Shown one piece after another: positions 24,101 through 35,669 of a stretch of DNA of 64,000 bases (positions are counted from its first letter, which is position 1; the number at the start of each line of letters is the position of its first letter). Both the position numbers and the translations under genes were made by a program. Below the pieces are notes generated by a model that was given only the letters and a program-made list of their open reading frames with translations, searched no databases and was not told the DNA's origin. This DNA is from Leucosporidium creatinivorum (lineage: Eukaryota; Basidiomycota; Microbotryomycetes; Leucosporidiales; Leucosporidiaceae): NCBI GenBank assembly GCA_001600635.1, contig BCKL01000013.1:531157-595156 (forward strand), in the 5' to 3' direction.

Positions 24101-25152
24101 AGGCGAGGAGGCAAGGACAGGGCGTACCTTGCGCACGAGGAGGCGCATGTCAAAGTTGAGTAACTGGGTCAAGACGTTCAAGCGTCCACGGTGGGGCATT
24201 GCTCTGCAAACCCAAGGACTCGTCAGTTCGCTTCGGAGGTAGCTCGGCTCGGCGCCGACAGAACTCACAGCACCACCTCCCCCACCCCACCCTCTCTGGC
24301 CTGCTTCAACACCTCCCAAATAGCGCACATCATCCCCTCCCCTCCCTCCAATCCCTACCTCTTGACCCCCGGGAACCTCTTCGCGCACCAGGCGTCGAAC
24401 GTCTCGGAAGCAGCGAGGAGCTTCCAGTGCTCCACTTTCTCCTCCGTAGAGAGCGGGGAGGCGTGCGAGGCTTCGAGAGTGGTTTCGAGGTACCGACGGT
24501 GCGATTTGAGGGGGAGGTGGGTGAACTGGGTGATGTAGACGGGGGCGTTAGTCGAGCTAGGAGATCGCCGAGAGGAAGGGAGAGACACAGCGCACCTCAT
24601 AGCCAATGCCCTCGCAATACACCTCCTCCAACCTCTTCTGCACCTCTTCGATACTCTTCTTCCCTCCACTCTCGTCAGCAGGAAAGTCCACAATCCCTCT
24701 CACGTCCACCTTTCCCTGCTCGTCGGTCAATCCCTCGACAGGCTCGGGGAGCGTCTCGGAGATGAACTCGGGTCGTAGCTTCGCGCTATCGAGAGCAAAC
24801 CCATAGCGACGAGGATCGAGCGCTGGGACCGAAGGGCGGAGGGCGAGGTCGAGGGGGTCGAGCCGAGCAGCTCGGTGGCCGTGTTTCTGTAACGTTTTCA
24901 AACTCAGCCCGTCAGCTGAGTTCTCCGAGCAGAAGGTAGTAGCTGCTTTACTCTGTACGACTCTACAAGACGAAGGAGTGATCCGCTCCCAGCACGGTTG
25001 GCCAATTCGGCAGGAGTGAACTCTTGAGCCCCACCGACTTGAGCGGACGAAGGAGGGGGCCGTTGGAAGCCGTGGATGGCATTGTCGTGCAACAGACGGC
25101 GGGTGTTGCGTTGTAGTTGAGCTGGTTTGGAGGGGAGACGGAGGCGGAGCAT
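21158..25152 (-). CDS. DHTKD1: 2-oxoadipate dehydrogenase E1 component (DHTKD1-like), mitochondrial
   Basis: This thiamine-diphosphate enzyme decarboxylates 2-oxoadipate in lysine/tryptophan breakdown, in the mitochondrial matrix. Seen in order: an Arg-rich targeting-like start from ATG 25,152 ([20 protein letters not shown]); [59 protein letters not shown]; the ThDP/Mg block [35 protein letters not shown]; a late [14 protein letters not shown] strand; and the end [20 protein letters not shown] before the stop at 21,158. The order and spacing fit the OGDH E1 superfamily. The LPHFxxGGSV block, the GEGMM segment and the short N-terminus favour DHTKD1 over OGDH proper. Introns are numerous. Partner E2/E3 subunits are not in this window. 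Confidence 0.85.
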
Positions 25153-25617
25153 CGTGTGGTAGGAGAGAGAGAGAGCAAGGAGCAGAGAGCAGCGGAGCGC
25201 GTTGAAGAGGTCACGAGCTGAAGTGGAGACGAGCGACGGCACACCGGGCGCCCCGAGTTGAGCTCAACCGCGTGTGGAGCTCGGCTACAGTGGGAGGATG
25301 AAGTGGTACATAAGCTGTGAGTAGGGGTACACAGCGAGCGAGTACAGCAGCAGCGAGAGCTAGCTAGAGCCCAAGAGAGCGCTACGCCGCCGAGCCGAGC
25401 AACAAGGGGGAACTGCTGTAGGACGGATAGAGCGTTCACCGTTTAGCCTGGTAGATAGCAGAGCAAAACTCTGTAGCTAGTTATCCCTGCTCTGTCGTCT
25501 ATTCTGTAACCCTACAGACCCCTCTGTTCAGCACTTCACGCTGAGACGCGCCTTCCTCTCTCTCTCCTCCTCTCTCCCTTTGTTCGAATTCTGCACCTCA
25601 TCAGCTCCACTCCAGCC
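25153..25617. promoter_or_regulatory. Divergent promoter region DHTKD1 / DCC1
   Basis: This 465-nt gap lies between two divergent starts. It contains CT-rich stretches just before the DCC1 ATG, typical of fungal core promoters and leaders. No specific operator was recognised. Confidence 0.45.
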
Positions 25618-27317
25618 ATGTCGCTCCCCCTCTCCTTCTTCCCCTCACGCCCACCAACAGGCGCTACACCGACCTACTCGCTCCTCACCCTCACTCCCGC
25701 CTTACTCTCCCTCCTCTCAGCTGGCGACCAACTCGAAATCCGCGGTCATGCGACTGATGCCGCTGTGCTAGTCTCAGAGGACAAGACTTGGGATTTGAGG
25801 GGAGTACAGAATAGTAACTCTCTTTGCTTGTGCTCTTGCACTGGAGCAGGAGATGATGGGCAAGGAGGGGAGGAGGGACGCGACTGGTTCAAACGCGTTG
25901 AATCTACTGCAGGGGACCTCGACGAGGATGAGGATGCTACAGAGGGACAGCAGGAGGGCAAACGAATTCAAATCGAATCGATCCTCCACGAAACGCTCGA
26001 AGCGATCCCCTCGGTCGCGCGCACCGAGCGGTTGCCTTCCCTCCTCAAAGGGGCAGAATATCTCGGCGATTCGGAGAGTATATCTGCTGCTGCTGTACGT
26101 TCTCCGCTCTCTCTGTCTCCCCACCCCGCGCCGCGCGCTGAACTCCCTCCTCGCCCGCCAACTGGATGATGATGATGAAGACCCTCCTTCCCCCCTCCTC
26201 ACTCTCCTCCCTCCTCCCCGCCTCAAACCACGAAATCACTCTCGCCCTCCGCTCCCATCGGGTCCTCACCATCGAAGGCTTCCTCCGCCCCGTCCCTCCG
26301 CGGTACTTGATCGCCATCCTCCCCGCTTTGCTCTCGGTCTTGACGCCGCCTGCTGCTGGATTCGGCGCCGAGTCGATGGACGTGGAGGGTGATGGAGGGG
26401 TGGCGAGGAAGAAGAAAAAGGGGGAGAAGGGAACGAAGAAGGTGGTGATGGGCATGAAGGAGGAGGAGGAGAAGGTCCAACAAGTACGCCTCGAAGCCGA
26501 GCTGGACGAGCTGCTCGCAGCGCTGGATGCGGTGGATTGTGGACAGGAGGCGGGGAGGGGGGTTATCGAATGGTTTGCTATTGGGAAGAGTGGAGGAGTG
26601 TGGGAGGTGAGGGTCGAAGAGGTGGTTAGGGAGGTGGGAGTTGGTGTGCTCGAGGGAGGTGGGGTGAGTGCAGCTTGTTTCTCGGTGCTCGTCGTTCGGG
26701 AGGTGGTGGGGAGCGCTGGGAGCGATGTATACTGATTCTTGACTTCTCTCTCTCCATCCCCCTTCATCATCATTACGTGACCGGCTCTCCTTACTCCAAC
26801 CCAGTACGGACCCCAACGCCTCGACACTTTCCTCGCTCGGTGGAAAGAGTTGTGCGGAGGGTTCGCGTACCTCTGTGTCCTGCCTTTGCTCGCCGTGAGT
26901 GGTCTGCATCCTCCTCAGTCGTGCATCGACTCTGGTGCAGCTCGCTGACGCCCGCCCCCTCTCTACTCTCTCCCCTCTCATCCCCCCTCATTCCCTCCCC
27001 TCCCCGCCTCCCCCCCCCCGCCTCCCCTCGCCCTCCCCCCCCCTCTTCGCCCCAAACAGAACACCTCCCTCCTCACCCACTCCCTTCCTCCCTCCATCAC
27101 CTATCTCCCCCCCTCTCACCTCTCCTCGGACCCCTCCACCCGCTTCACCGAGCTCTTCTCCCTCCGGCCTCGATGGAAGGATACCGAGATGGTGTTGTTT
27201 TTGGATGATTTGGTCGGAGGGGATAAGAGGAAGAGGGATGGGATGGTGCTGAAGTTTGTGAGGAAGGTGAAGGAGAGCGATGGCACGACGACTTGGACGG
27301 CGAGGAATTTGTGGTAG
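25618..27317 (+). CDS. DCC1: Sister-chromatid cohesion / alternative RFC subunit Dcc1
   Basis: Dcc1 joins Ctf8 and Ctf18 in the alternative clamp loader (Ctf18-RFC) that loads PCNA and aids cohesion in the nucleus. The N-terminus carries the family hallmark: LEIRGHATDAAVLVSEDKTW followed by DLRGVQNSNSL. Later ESILHETLEAIPSVARTERL leads into the winged-helix part, with MVLFLDDLVGGDKRKRDGMV and the end TTTWTARNLW before TAG 27,317. The start is ATG 25,618 (MSLPLSFFPSRPPTG). Several short introns are present; the CT-rich tracts near 26,980-27,110 are partly intronic. Identification rests on the N-terminal block, which is quite specific. Confidence 0.8.
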
Positions 27318-27465
27318 GCGCCTTGCGGGAGAGGAAGAGGGAGAGCGAGGGGTGGTATATGACTAGTAGTCACTACAGATCGGAGACGGCGGAGAGAGGA
27401 TCGTCGACTTGACTTCGTGAGCGCGAGCCGTGCGAAAGACCAGCTCGGCGAGCCTCGTGGGGATG

Positions 27466-27640
27466 ACTCGTCGTCGTCTTCAGGGTCGGGTAGCGAGCAA
27501 TCGCGGGGTATCAAAGTCTTGATGGGTGTTAAGAGTCGACTGAGAGCTGTCAGAGACCTCTCGCGTAGCCCTCGCGAGCCGAGCGAGTGCTTCAGCTCCG
27601 CGGAAGCCATCGCCGAGCTTTGCGCCGAGCGTCGTTGATT
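27466..27640 (+). pseudogene. Decayed 3' end of a third surface-protein paralog
   Basis: This stretch matches, on the opposite strand, the last coding bases and 3' flank of the gene ending at 16,951. Shared stretches include CGTCGTCTTCAGGGT, GTAGCGAG, GTCTTGATGGGTGT, GAGACCTCTCGCGTAG and GAAGCCATCGCCGAG. The equivalent stop codon is lost. Nothing upstream (27,318-27,460) resembles the other exons, so this is a truncated remnant just 5' of the intact paralog at 27,950. The rest of 27,318-27,949 holds no supported gene. Confidence 0.65.
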
Positions 27641-27949
27641 ACTAGTTCACCTCGTTGACCTTGAGAATTAGTCAGCAGCGGCAGATAGCACAATACTAAT
27701 TCCTCTCAGCTCGTGCTATTGTGCTACAGAAACTTGGCACGCGCCTCGGCCTGAACTTCCCCTCCGAGGAGGGCGAACACTCGTTGCGCTCCGCCGTCTT
27801 TGCGGCGTTCCCGACGCATCATCTCGCATCTCCTACGAGGAGCACAACGCTCTACTGCAGAGTACAATCACTTGCACTTCGTCCTCCGCCCCTCCGCCGC
27901 TCGCTCGCCCTTCTCTCCGCTCGATTCCGCTTCTTCTCGAGCAAGACGC

Positions 27950-29511
27950 ATGGCGGACGAGACGAGCAAAGACCAATGGAACGCCGAAGGAGGAGCTATC
28001 ATGACTACCAAGGCTGATGAGACGCCTAAACCTGCCAAAGACGACCCGCCGCACGAGACGGGGACACCCAAGGCGACAGGCGCTGCAGCTGTAGCGGCGC
28101 CATCGCCGAAAGTGGGAGAAAGTATGACGGGAAGCAGTGACAGTAGTCAGACTGTTGTGGTGCACTCGGACAGCTCAATCGAGTGAGTAGACTGTGCTCC
28201 GTGACTATGTAGCGAGATCAGGTAGACCGCAAAAGATGGGGGTGGCCGAAACTGACCTCGGCGCTCGCGCAGCTATGCTTGTCCACAAAACGGAACCTGG
28301 AAGAGGTCGGAGGTACTGTCCGGAAGCCTTACAGGGGCTACAGTCGATGGAGCTGGTGAGTTGGCTCTCAGAAGCCTCGAACTGCCGCCTCGACTAATCG
28401 CCGAACTCGCATCGCAGGTTGCTACGTCTCCTTCACCTTCACCGGTGAGTTCTCCCAGCTCCTAAAGAGTGTATAAGCTGACTAAGAGCTTGTACAGGCG
28501 ACTCGGTGACCATGTACGGCGCTACAGGACCGAAGGCGGGAGTTTTTGGTTGCTCGTAAGATCGCCGAGCCTGCGAGAGGCGGCCGAGAACGGCAAGCTG
28601 ACGCTCTTGCACCCATAGCACGAGCAGCGAGATTTGGGAAGCCGTCGGATGGTGGTCAGCTTACGGCACTTCACCTCTATTTGCCGCATATCAAGGCTCT
28701 TGCACGATCCAAGGCCTCGGCTTCGGCAAACACACCATCACCATGACCAACTCACCAAGTGAGTCGAGTCCTATTTGATTCGAGACCCCTACTTACCGTG
28801 TTCCACCCACAGACGACCCCAAGCTCATGTACTTCACCGGCCTGCGATACACCACCAACCAATCCGCTGTCACCTACGCCGCACCCGAATGGAGCGCTGC
28901 TGGTCCTGCGTATACGTTCCCAGAGAACGCAGTCACTACAATCCCCGCGAGCTCGGCAGGAGCAAGCCCTACTGCTGGAGGCCCTAAGCCGAGTGGCGCT
29001 GCAGGGTCCGGCGCTGCCGTCGACGCCGACTGGAAAACGATTGGAGGTGTTGCGTGCGTACTAATCGGTTTGATTTCAATTCGAGGACAAAGAGCTGATG
29101 CTTGCTTTGCAGATTGGCCGCCCTCGGCATCGTCATGCTGGCTAGTCTTTTGGTCGGGTGAGCGCCGTCGCCGATGAGGGCGACGAGGTGTTGAAGCTTC
29201 CCAGCGAGTCGTTTGCTAACCTGAATTGATCTCATCAACAGCGCCATGTGCTGTAAGAAGCGCTCAAAACCCTCGGACGACTTTGTATCGGAGCTCGCCT
29301 CTGGCAAGGATGCCGAAAGTGCGCCGAGACTGATCCTCTGCACTCGCTTTCCAGACAGCTGCTGATCTCTTATGTTGCTTCCGATCTAGAAGAACCGTTA
29401 CGCAAGAAGAAGCGAAGCTCGCGGCGACGAGCACCTTCCACGGATGAGGAGAGCCAGACGACGACCGAATCGTCAGGGTCGAGCGACGATCAGTCGAAGA
29501 AGCGGCGTTAG
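27950..29511 (+). CDS. Single-pass cell-surface protein with beta-sandwich-like ectodomain (paralog B)
   Basis: Start ATG 27,950 (MADETSKDQWNAEGGA). The conserved core repeats that of the gene at 16,951-18,564 exon by exon: VVVHSDSSIEDY then ACPQNGTW; a 27-nt exon GCYVSFTFTG; DSVTMYGATGPKAGVFGCS; IWEAVGWWSAYGTS; GKHTITMTNSP; LMYFTGLRYTTNQSAVTYAA. Then follow a Ser/Ala/Pro stem, one membrane helix (LAALGIVMLASLLVGAMCC) and a Lys/Arg/Ser tail ending DDQSKKRR at TAG 29,511. Intron positions are the same as in paralog A, showing that they split from one ancestor. The N-terminal extension differs and has no clear signal peptide. Ligand and function are not recognised. Confidence 0.75.
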
Positions 29512-29718
29512 GGTCCTCAGGTAGTCTCGAGGTTGTAGCAGTTGTACAGAAGAAGTGTTTAATATACTTTCAAGGTCTGGCGAGCGGTCTGCCACCTCTT
29601 CCCTCGGACTTGAAGCTTCGCCGAGCCCCTCGTCGCCCATCGAAAGCCATCCTTGAGGGACTTTTATCACTTACAAGCCACTATGCTACTACTGTTGAAG
29701 ATCTACCGTCATGAAGAT

Positions 29719-31923
29719 CTACACCTTCCAATGCCCCCTCCTCTTCACCTGCGTAAACCTCACCGCCGCCAACAGCCCGGTCCCGAGCAAGGTCGCGCAT
29801 CCTCCAAACACACAGGGAGCTACGTAGCTTCCCGTTGCGCTCAAGAGAGCTCCAGCCATGGGGTTACCGATGAGGACGGCGACCGACACCGCCAGGAAGC
29901 CTAGCCCTGCTCGTGCGCCAATCTCCGAGACGTCTTGTGCGAGACTCATGAGCGAGGGAGCCATGTGCGTGACCCAGGCGCCTGTGTAAATGAGTCGAAG
30001 AACAGTAAGCACTCGATCTCCTGCTCCAGCTCCAGCAGCGGATTGTTGGCCCAAGCTGTGGGTTCCGCAGTCTCAGCGGGAGCTCTCGCCGAAGGCTCTC
30101 GGATCGGAGAATCTGTGAACGCCCACGCTCCACGACTCTGCGGCAAGGGGGATGAGCTATAATCGCACTCACCCATGAACCAACCGTAGAGTAGACAGAA
30201 GGCGAGGGCGCCGCCCGTCGAAGTAGCGCCGAGCATGGCGAAGATGAGGACTCCGGTGCAGAAAGCGACGGGAACGGCGGTGTTGTAGATGCCAAAGCGA
30301 TCTGCCACTAGTCCCATGCATAGTCGAGCGATGAAGGCTGTGCTGTTGAGGATAGCCAGCTGAGGAGGGAGGGAAGGTGAGCGAAGGAGACTTGGAGCGA
30401 GCTTCGGCGAACGTACGGCGTAGTTTACGATGACCGGGCTGGCCCCGTTGGCCTCGGCCTGTACTTGTAGGTAGAAGAGTGGGATAAACATGCCGAGCAT
30501 GACCAGGGCCACACCTCCACATGCCAGCCAAGTCGACGGTTGGCGAAGGAAGCCAAGGAGAAGCGGTAGGGTCCGAACCGCCTTCTTCGGCGGAAGGTCT
30601 CGTGGGCGCATGATGATATTGGCGATGATGAGGAGAACGGCAGACAAAGCTGCAATGACTCTGGTCCCGTTTCCGAATCCGATAGTCGGGTACATTCGGT
30701 TCATGGCGATGGGGAGGAAGACGGCCTGGAGAAGCGAATCGAGGGTCAGCCGAGCTCGAAGCGAGATCGCGTCGTCAAGCTCACACCGAGTGCAGCACCA
30801 CTAGCGACCCATCCCAGCATCAAGCTGCGTTTTTTGAGGAAGTAGGAGCCCACGCAGGAGACAGAAGGGGCGAAGACACAGCCAAGGGCGAGCTGCTCGG
30901 TGAGAACTTCAGCGATGAGCACACCCGATCGAGCCAGAGCACTTACACCCATGCAGACTGAATATGAAAGGATGAACTGGTAGAATTGGGTCGAGATTGA
31001 AAGCATGAACATGCCGAAGACCCATCTAGACGAGCGCCGAGGTCAGCTTCCTTCAGCTCTCAGCGCTGAAGAGCATCAGCTCTAGGCTCACAGGACGCTC
31101 CCGAAAGCCAGTTGATATCGGAAGCTGTTGGAAAGCGAAGGTATTAGTGACTCGCGATCTGATGCCGACAACGAGCCGCGGCCGGAGAGCACTCACTATC
31201 CCAAGTCGAACACTCTGCCCGCCGGCAATCCACAGGCAAACAGGATACAGAGATGCAGCGAGCCGATCCAAGAAATGGAGCTCGGTGGTAGGTGTCGAAG
31301 CTGATTCCGTTGGAACCTATTGAAGCGCCGGAGGGTCAGCTTCGGCGAGGGCTTCCTGCGCCGAGGTCGCAAGAGGCGGGCCTGCAGCTCAGCCGAGCCT
31401 CGGTGAGCGCGGCAGACGCTCTCCTGACGGCGTACGTATCCCAAGGGACTCACTCTGCCTGAATGGCGCCCCATCTGCGGTCGAAAGACAGGTCAGCTCG
31501 TCCGAGGGTGGGTTGCGCCGAAGAGGAGAGTATTCAGGTCGGACGCATTAGATATACCGAACGTCGACATCAGGACCAGTGATCCTATCAACGGATCATT
31601 GTTAGTGACTATACAGCAGCAGCTCGAGCTGACAGCGGCCGGTGCCGGCGCAAGCGAGAGCCTCTCATCCCCACCAGGCGCGATCGCGGCAGCTACAGGG
31701 TCGAGAGAGCACCGAGAATACACTCACCACCAAGAGCAGCCAAATATGCACGAGTCCCGCCGTCTGGGAAGTACGGCGCGGCCCCCATCGCTGCTGCTGA
31801 GCCCTTGCCTGCGTCTTCGCCATCCGCTCCGTCGCCTTCTCCGCCGCCCCGCTCTTCGTCACCCGGCTGCGATTTTGTAGGTGATGATAGCTTCTCTGAT
31901 AGTGTATGATGCTGCTCTACCAT
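29719..31923 (-). CDS. MFS transporter, monocarboxylate-transporter type (copy 1)
   Basis: This is a twelve-helix major facilitator of the fungal monocarboxylate (MCT/SLC16-like) branch at a membrane. The start is ATG 31,923 (MVEQHHTLSEKLSSPTKSQ), followed by an acidic/Gly tail and the entry motif YFPDGGTRAYLAALGG. Seen later: FYQFILSYSVCMGVSALA..., VLTEQLALGCVFAPSVSCVG, SYFLKKRSLMLGWVASGAAL, GTRVIAALSAVLLIIANIIM, STWLACGGVALVMLGMFIPL and ARLCMGLVADRFGIYNT. The last is the usual MFS loop pattern. The C-terminus TQVKRRGHWKV ends at 29,719. About ten introns. It is a neighbour and distant paralog of the transporter at 33,038-35,097. The substrate is not visible. Confidence 0.8.
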
Positions 31924-32394
31924 AGCCGAGGGTGCCGGTAGGCTGGCGGTAGCGAGAGTGAGCGAGGATCGTCTTGAGGGGGACGGGGAGCGCGGGAGGG
32001 CGGAGAGGTTGGCGAGGAGTGGTTCTGGTGCAGCGAGGGCTCCTGCGCGAGCAACTGGTAGCTCTTCGGTCAACATGCTGCTGTCGAGTCAAAGGTGGTC
32101 GAGTCGCTGGTCAAAGCGCAAGGAGCGAGATTGCTCAGCATTCGATGCCGGCGGCCAGCTCTCGCCCGCCGAAGCTGGGCTGAGGTGAGACCACTTCGCA
32201 GGAATGGCTTGAAGTTGCGCCGGCTGAGCCAGAAAAGTACATGTGAAGATAAGAAGCGGGGCGATGGTTTTCGTAGGCCACAGAAAGCCCTGCGCAAGGT
32301 TGACGGGAGCTCGGCGTTGAGTCACCGCCAGCTCATGAGTATTGGGGGAGCCCACAAGGCGCTTGGTGGAGTGTGAAGGTGCTTGTACTATGTC

Positions 32395-32815
32395 TGAAGA
32401 CGAGGGAGAGGAGACAGCGTAGCTGGATGGAGCCGCCGGGAAGAGCAAGTGAGGAGTAGGTCAGCTCAGCAATTCTTCTCTCCTCTTGCCGCCGGCCGTA
32501 GCAGGTCCAAGCGAAGCCTAGAAGGGGTCAGCACTCGCACCCAGGCAATATTTGAAGGTGACTCGGTCTTGTATTGATGGGTAGCATAGTAGTTCTGCGG
32601 CAGAGGAGAAGCAGCGCCGAGCGCCGAAAGGTCAGCTCTATCTCGTGCTGAGGAGGCTGCAGGCTGCTGTAAGGAGGCAGGACCTTGTTACGAGTCAATT
32701 ATAGGTATTAGACTAACCTCCAAGACACCGAAGGTATTGCTCAGGCTGGTGCCGCAGAACAAACGAGGAAAAGCGTTGGCGGCGCTGACGAGTGCCAGTA
32801 GCTGAGCTGCTAGGG
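32395..32815 (-). pseudogene. Truncated MFS relic, copy of the 5' part of the neighbouring transporter
   Basis: This stretch closely matches about 34,545-34,970, the first exons of the transporter at 33,038-35,097, including intron sequence. Still readable are LSNTFGVLE, an exon with YYATHQYKTESPSNIAWV and a degraded GSIQLRCLLSLVF. It lacks the start codon and everything after about the second helix, so it is a broken tandem duplicate. The remaining 31,924-32,394 and 32,816-33,037 hold no supported gene; the former includes the promoter of MFS copy 1. Confidence 0.8.
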
Positions 32816-33037
32816 CTGCAGCCCAGTCATGGCAGCTGGTGTCTACAGCTGGTCTGCCTGTACGAGAAGGAGCGGCTCAATACACGGCCTTCATCGTATG
32901 ACTCGCAGCTCCAGTTCGGCGCCGGCGATCGAAAAGCGGGAGAGGCTGTTGAGCCTTGAGGACCTCTAGTAAAGTGAAGCAGCTCTTGAGCTATATTATG
33001 CCTCTAGGATGCCATCTACTTGATCGGCTCTACCTCC

Positions 33038-35097
33038 TCAAACCTTCCAAGTTCCCTTGATCTTCGCTTGCTCCATCCGAGCCAGCACGAACAGAGCACA
33101 TCCAATACACATGACGGCGGCTGTAGCAGAGGAAAGATAGTGAGTAAGCTTGGCTCGAATCACCAAAGCCTGGGCGCTCACCACTGAAGCAAATCGGCGC
33201 GATGAAGGAAGGGGTTCGGACCAGGAGGGCGCCGGCGATGGGGGTGCCGATGAGTGCAGCGAGGCCTACGAGGACGAATGCGACTCCAATGCGAGCTCTG
33301 GAAGCGGTCGAAGTCAGCTTTGAAGCGCCTGGAAGGAGGACGAGCGGCCGAACTCACCCAATCTCGGTCGGAGAGTTGGCCATAGAGGCGAAGACGGGGT
33401 TCACCAGGCTCACGTATCCGCCGCTGAAGAACCCGTAGAGGATAGCGAAGGTGATGGCTCCTCCAGCGTTGGTAGCTCCGAACCTGTGAGGCAGAGCTTC
33501 AGTTCCTCGCTCGTTCAACTCGGCGAAAGTGGACGACAACTCACATCGCCCAAACGAGGATTGTTGACCCCATGCACATCGGGATAAGCATGTTCATCGG
33601 TCCGTAGTAGTCGGCCATTGCGTTAGGGATGGTTCGACCCAGGATGGACGCTGCATTCAGGATCGATAGCGAGTAGAAGGAAATGGTTTGCGACAGGCCG
33701 TGGTACTCGCAGAAGCCTGCAGAGGAGTCAGCATGGGTTCTTTCGGGGGTGGAGTGGTGACCACGCACTTTGGAGGAAAAAGAAGGGTGTGAAGAGGCCG
33801 CTGTAAAGGAGCGAAAGTTAGCCGAGCTCAAAACGGGCGGGCACCGAGCGCCGAGTGGAGCAGAACACAGCCAGCCACCAGACTCACAGCGCGATAAAGA
33901 ATGCGCCAGTGATGACCAGCACATATCGCTTCTCTTTGAAGAAAGTGAGCGGCGAGACATGAGCCGGTTTCGGCGCTCCAGCCACTGGCTTCAGCCGAGG
34001 GCTCATGATCGCGTTGGCGAGGATGAGGAGACCAAGAATGATGTAGCCGACGATTCGATAGGCGGGTCCGAAGTCCATCTTGGCGAGGAGGTTGTTGAGC
34101 GCGATGGGGAAGCAGACGCCTCCAACAGACGAGCCGACGACGGCGATACCCACTGGGAGAGCCGCGGGTCAGCTTCAAGCAGCGCAGAAGTGAAGCTCAG
34201 TACTCACTTGCTATGGAACGACGGCGCTGGAAGTATGTCGAGAGAACAGAGATTGCGGGGATGAACATCAAGCCCATGCTGGCACGGGCAGAGCGGGTGA
34301 GCTCGGCGCAGGCTCGGCAGACGTCCGGTCACTCACCCGATCCCCATCCCAAACCCTTGAGCAAGGATCGTCTGCCAGAACTTCTTACAAAGTGAGGTCA
34401 TGAAGAAGCAGAACATGTAGAAGACGGATCCGCCCGTGAGGAGAGTACGGAAGTAGCCCTGCGATGAGCCGAGAGGTTAGCTGAGCGGCCCAGCTAGTTG
34501 CGTAGGGAGAAGAGGTCACGTACGCGGTCGTAAAGTGGTCCGCTAATGATACCGAGGGAGAAGAGACACCATAACTGGATGGAGCCGCTGTAGAAGGCGA
34601 GCATGGAGACGTCAGCTCGGCGATTCTTGGCTCCTCTTGCCGCCGGCCGTAGCAGGTCCAAGCGTAGCCTAGAAGGGGTCAGCACTCACACCCAGGCAAT
34701 ATTTGAAGGTGACTCGGTCTTGTATTGATGGGTAGCATAGTAGTTCTGCGGCAGAGGAGAAGCAGCGCCGAGCGCCGAAAGGTCAGCTCTATCTCGTGCT
34801 GAGGAGGCTGCAGGCTTCTGTAAGGAGGCAGGACCTTGTTACAAGTCTTTTCTAGATTATAGGTATTAGACTAACCTCCAAGACACCGAAGCTATTGCTG
34901 AATCCGAAGCCGCAGAACAAAATGAGGAAAGCGCCGGCGACGTTGGTCCAAGCCTGTAGTCCGCCTTCTGGGAGCGGCGATGACGGCGCAGGAGGTCCAG
35001 TTGAAGTTTCTTCTACTCCTACTTGCTTCTCCTCCCGCTCGAGTACCGGTGAATCGTCGGCCAGGGTGTGAGAGTCGCTAGGCGGGGAAGATGCCAT
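33038..35097 (-). CDS. MFS transporter, monocarboxylate-transporter type (copy 2)
   Basis: Start ATG 35,097 (MASSPPSDSHTLADDS). A hydrophilic N-terminus is followed by LPEGGLQAWTNVAGAFLILF, FGFSNSFGVLE and YYATHQYKTESPSNIAWVG, the standard opening of fungal MCT-like carriers. Later exons give IQLWCLFSLGIISGPLYDRV, FGPAYRIVGYIILGLLILAN, ILNAASILGRTIPNAMADYY and GGAITFAILYGFFSGGYVSL. The end is ALFVLARMEQAKIKGTWKV at TGA 33,038. Short introns separate nearly every helix. Copy 1 and this gene share gene order and the C-terminal GxWKV, so they form a tandem family with the relic at 32,395-32,815 between them. The substrate is unknown. Confidence 0.8.
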
Positions 35098-35669
35098 CGC
35101 GGGCGTGGATGGCGGTTGGCGAGGGGTGTGGGCGGTTAGAGGAGTAGTAGCAAGAAGCAGATCCAACTTTGGTGCTGCTTTTCAGACGGCGAAGGTGCAA
35201 AGACACTGGCAGGGGAGAGGGCAAGGATCACTCAGCAGGCGCCAGACCTCCACCATCTCGGCTTTCGTTTCGGAGGGTCCGGTTCGGTGCATTGTTGCTC
35301 TTTAAGCACACGGAAGCGATCCACGAGTGTCTACAACTCACTCCAGATATCGCCGAAGCCTCCACACCGACCAGCTGCACTTGCTAACGCCGAAGAGGCC
35401 ACGCCTCCTTTCGCCGAGCGTCCTTCTCTTTGCACCTGCTTTGCACCACGTCCATCGCGAGTGACACGGATGTACCTTTCTATCGACCTCTGCCTCGCTA
35501 AAGGCCGTTCGGGAGGCTACAGCATTTGGGAGTCTCGACCTTTCAAGTCGTCGCCGAATCGAGCTTAGGCTTGTTGTCCTCCTCGCCTTTCAACCTCGTC
35601 GTCTCAGCTCGTTTGCACCGGCCTACAACGCTACAGTTAGGTAGTGCGCCAGTCGCCTACATCGTCCGA
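35098..35669. promoter_or_regulatory. Divergent promoter region between MFS copy 2 and a membrane protein
   Basis: 572 nt between divergent starts. It contains several CGCCGA-type words and CT-rich stretches but no recognised binding-site cluster. ORFs through it lack ATG starts. Confidence 0.4.

Noticed and set aside
21158-25152. Classical 2-oxoglutarate dehydrogenase (OGDH) E1
   Set aside because: The short N-terminus, the [10 protein letters not shown] block and the [10 protein letters not shown] segment fit the 2-oxoadipate (DHTKD1) branch better, though this is a judgement between close relatives.
26970-27120. C-rich simple-sequence tract as a regulatory element
   Set aside because: It lies in and around CT-rich intron/exon sequence of DCC1, and such tracts are common in introns here.
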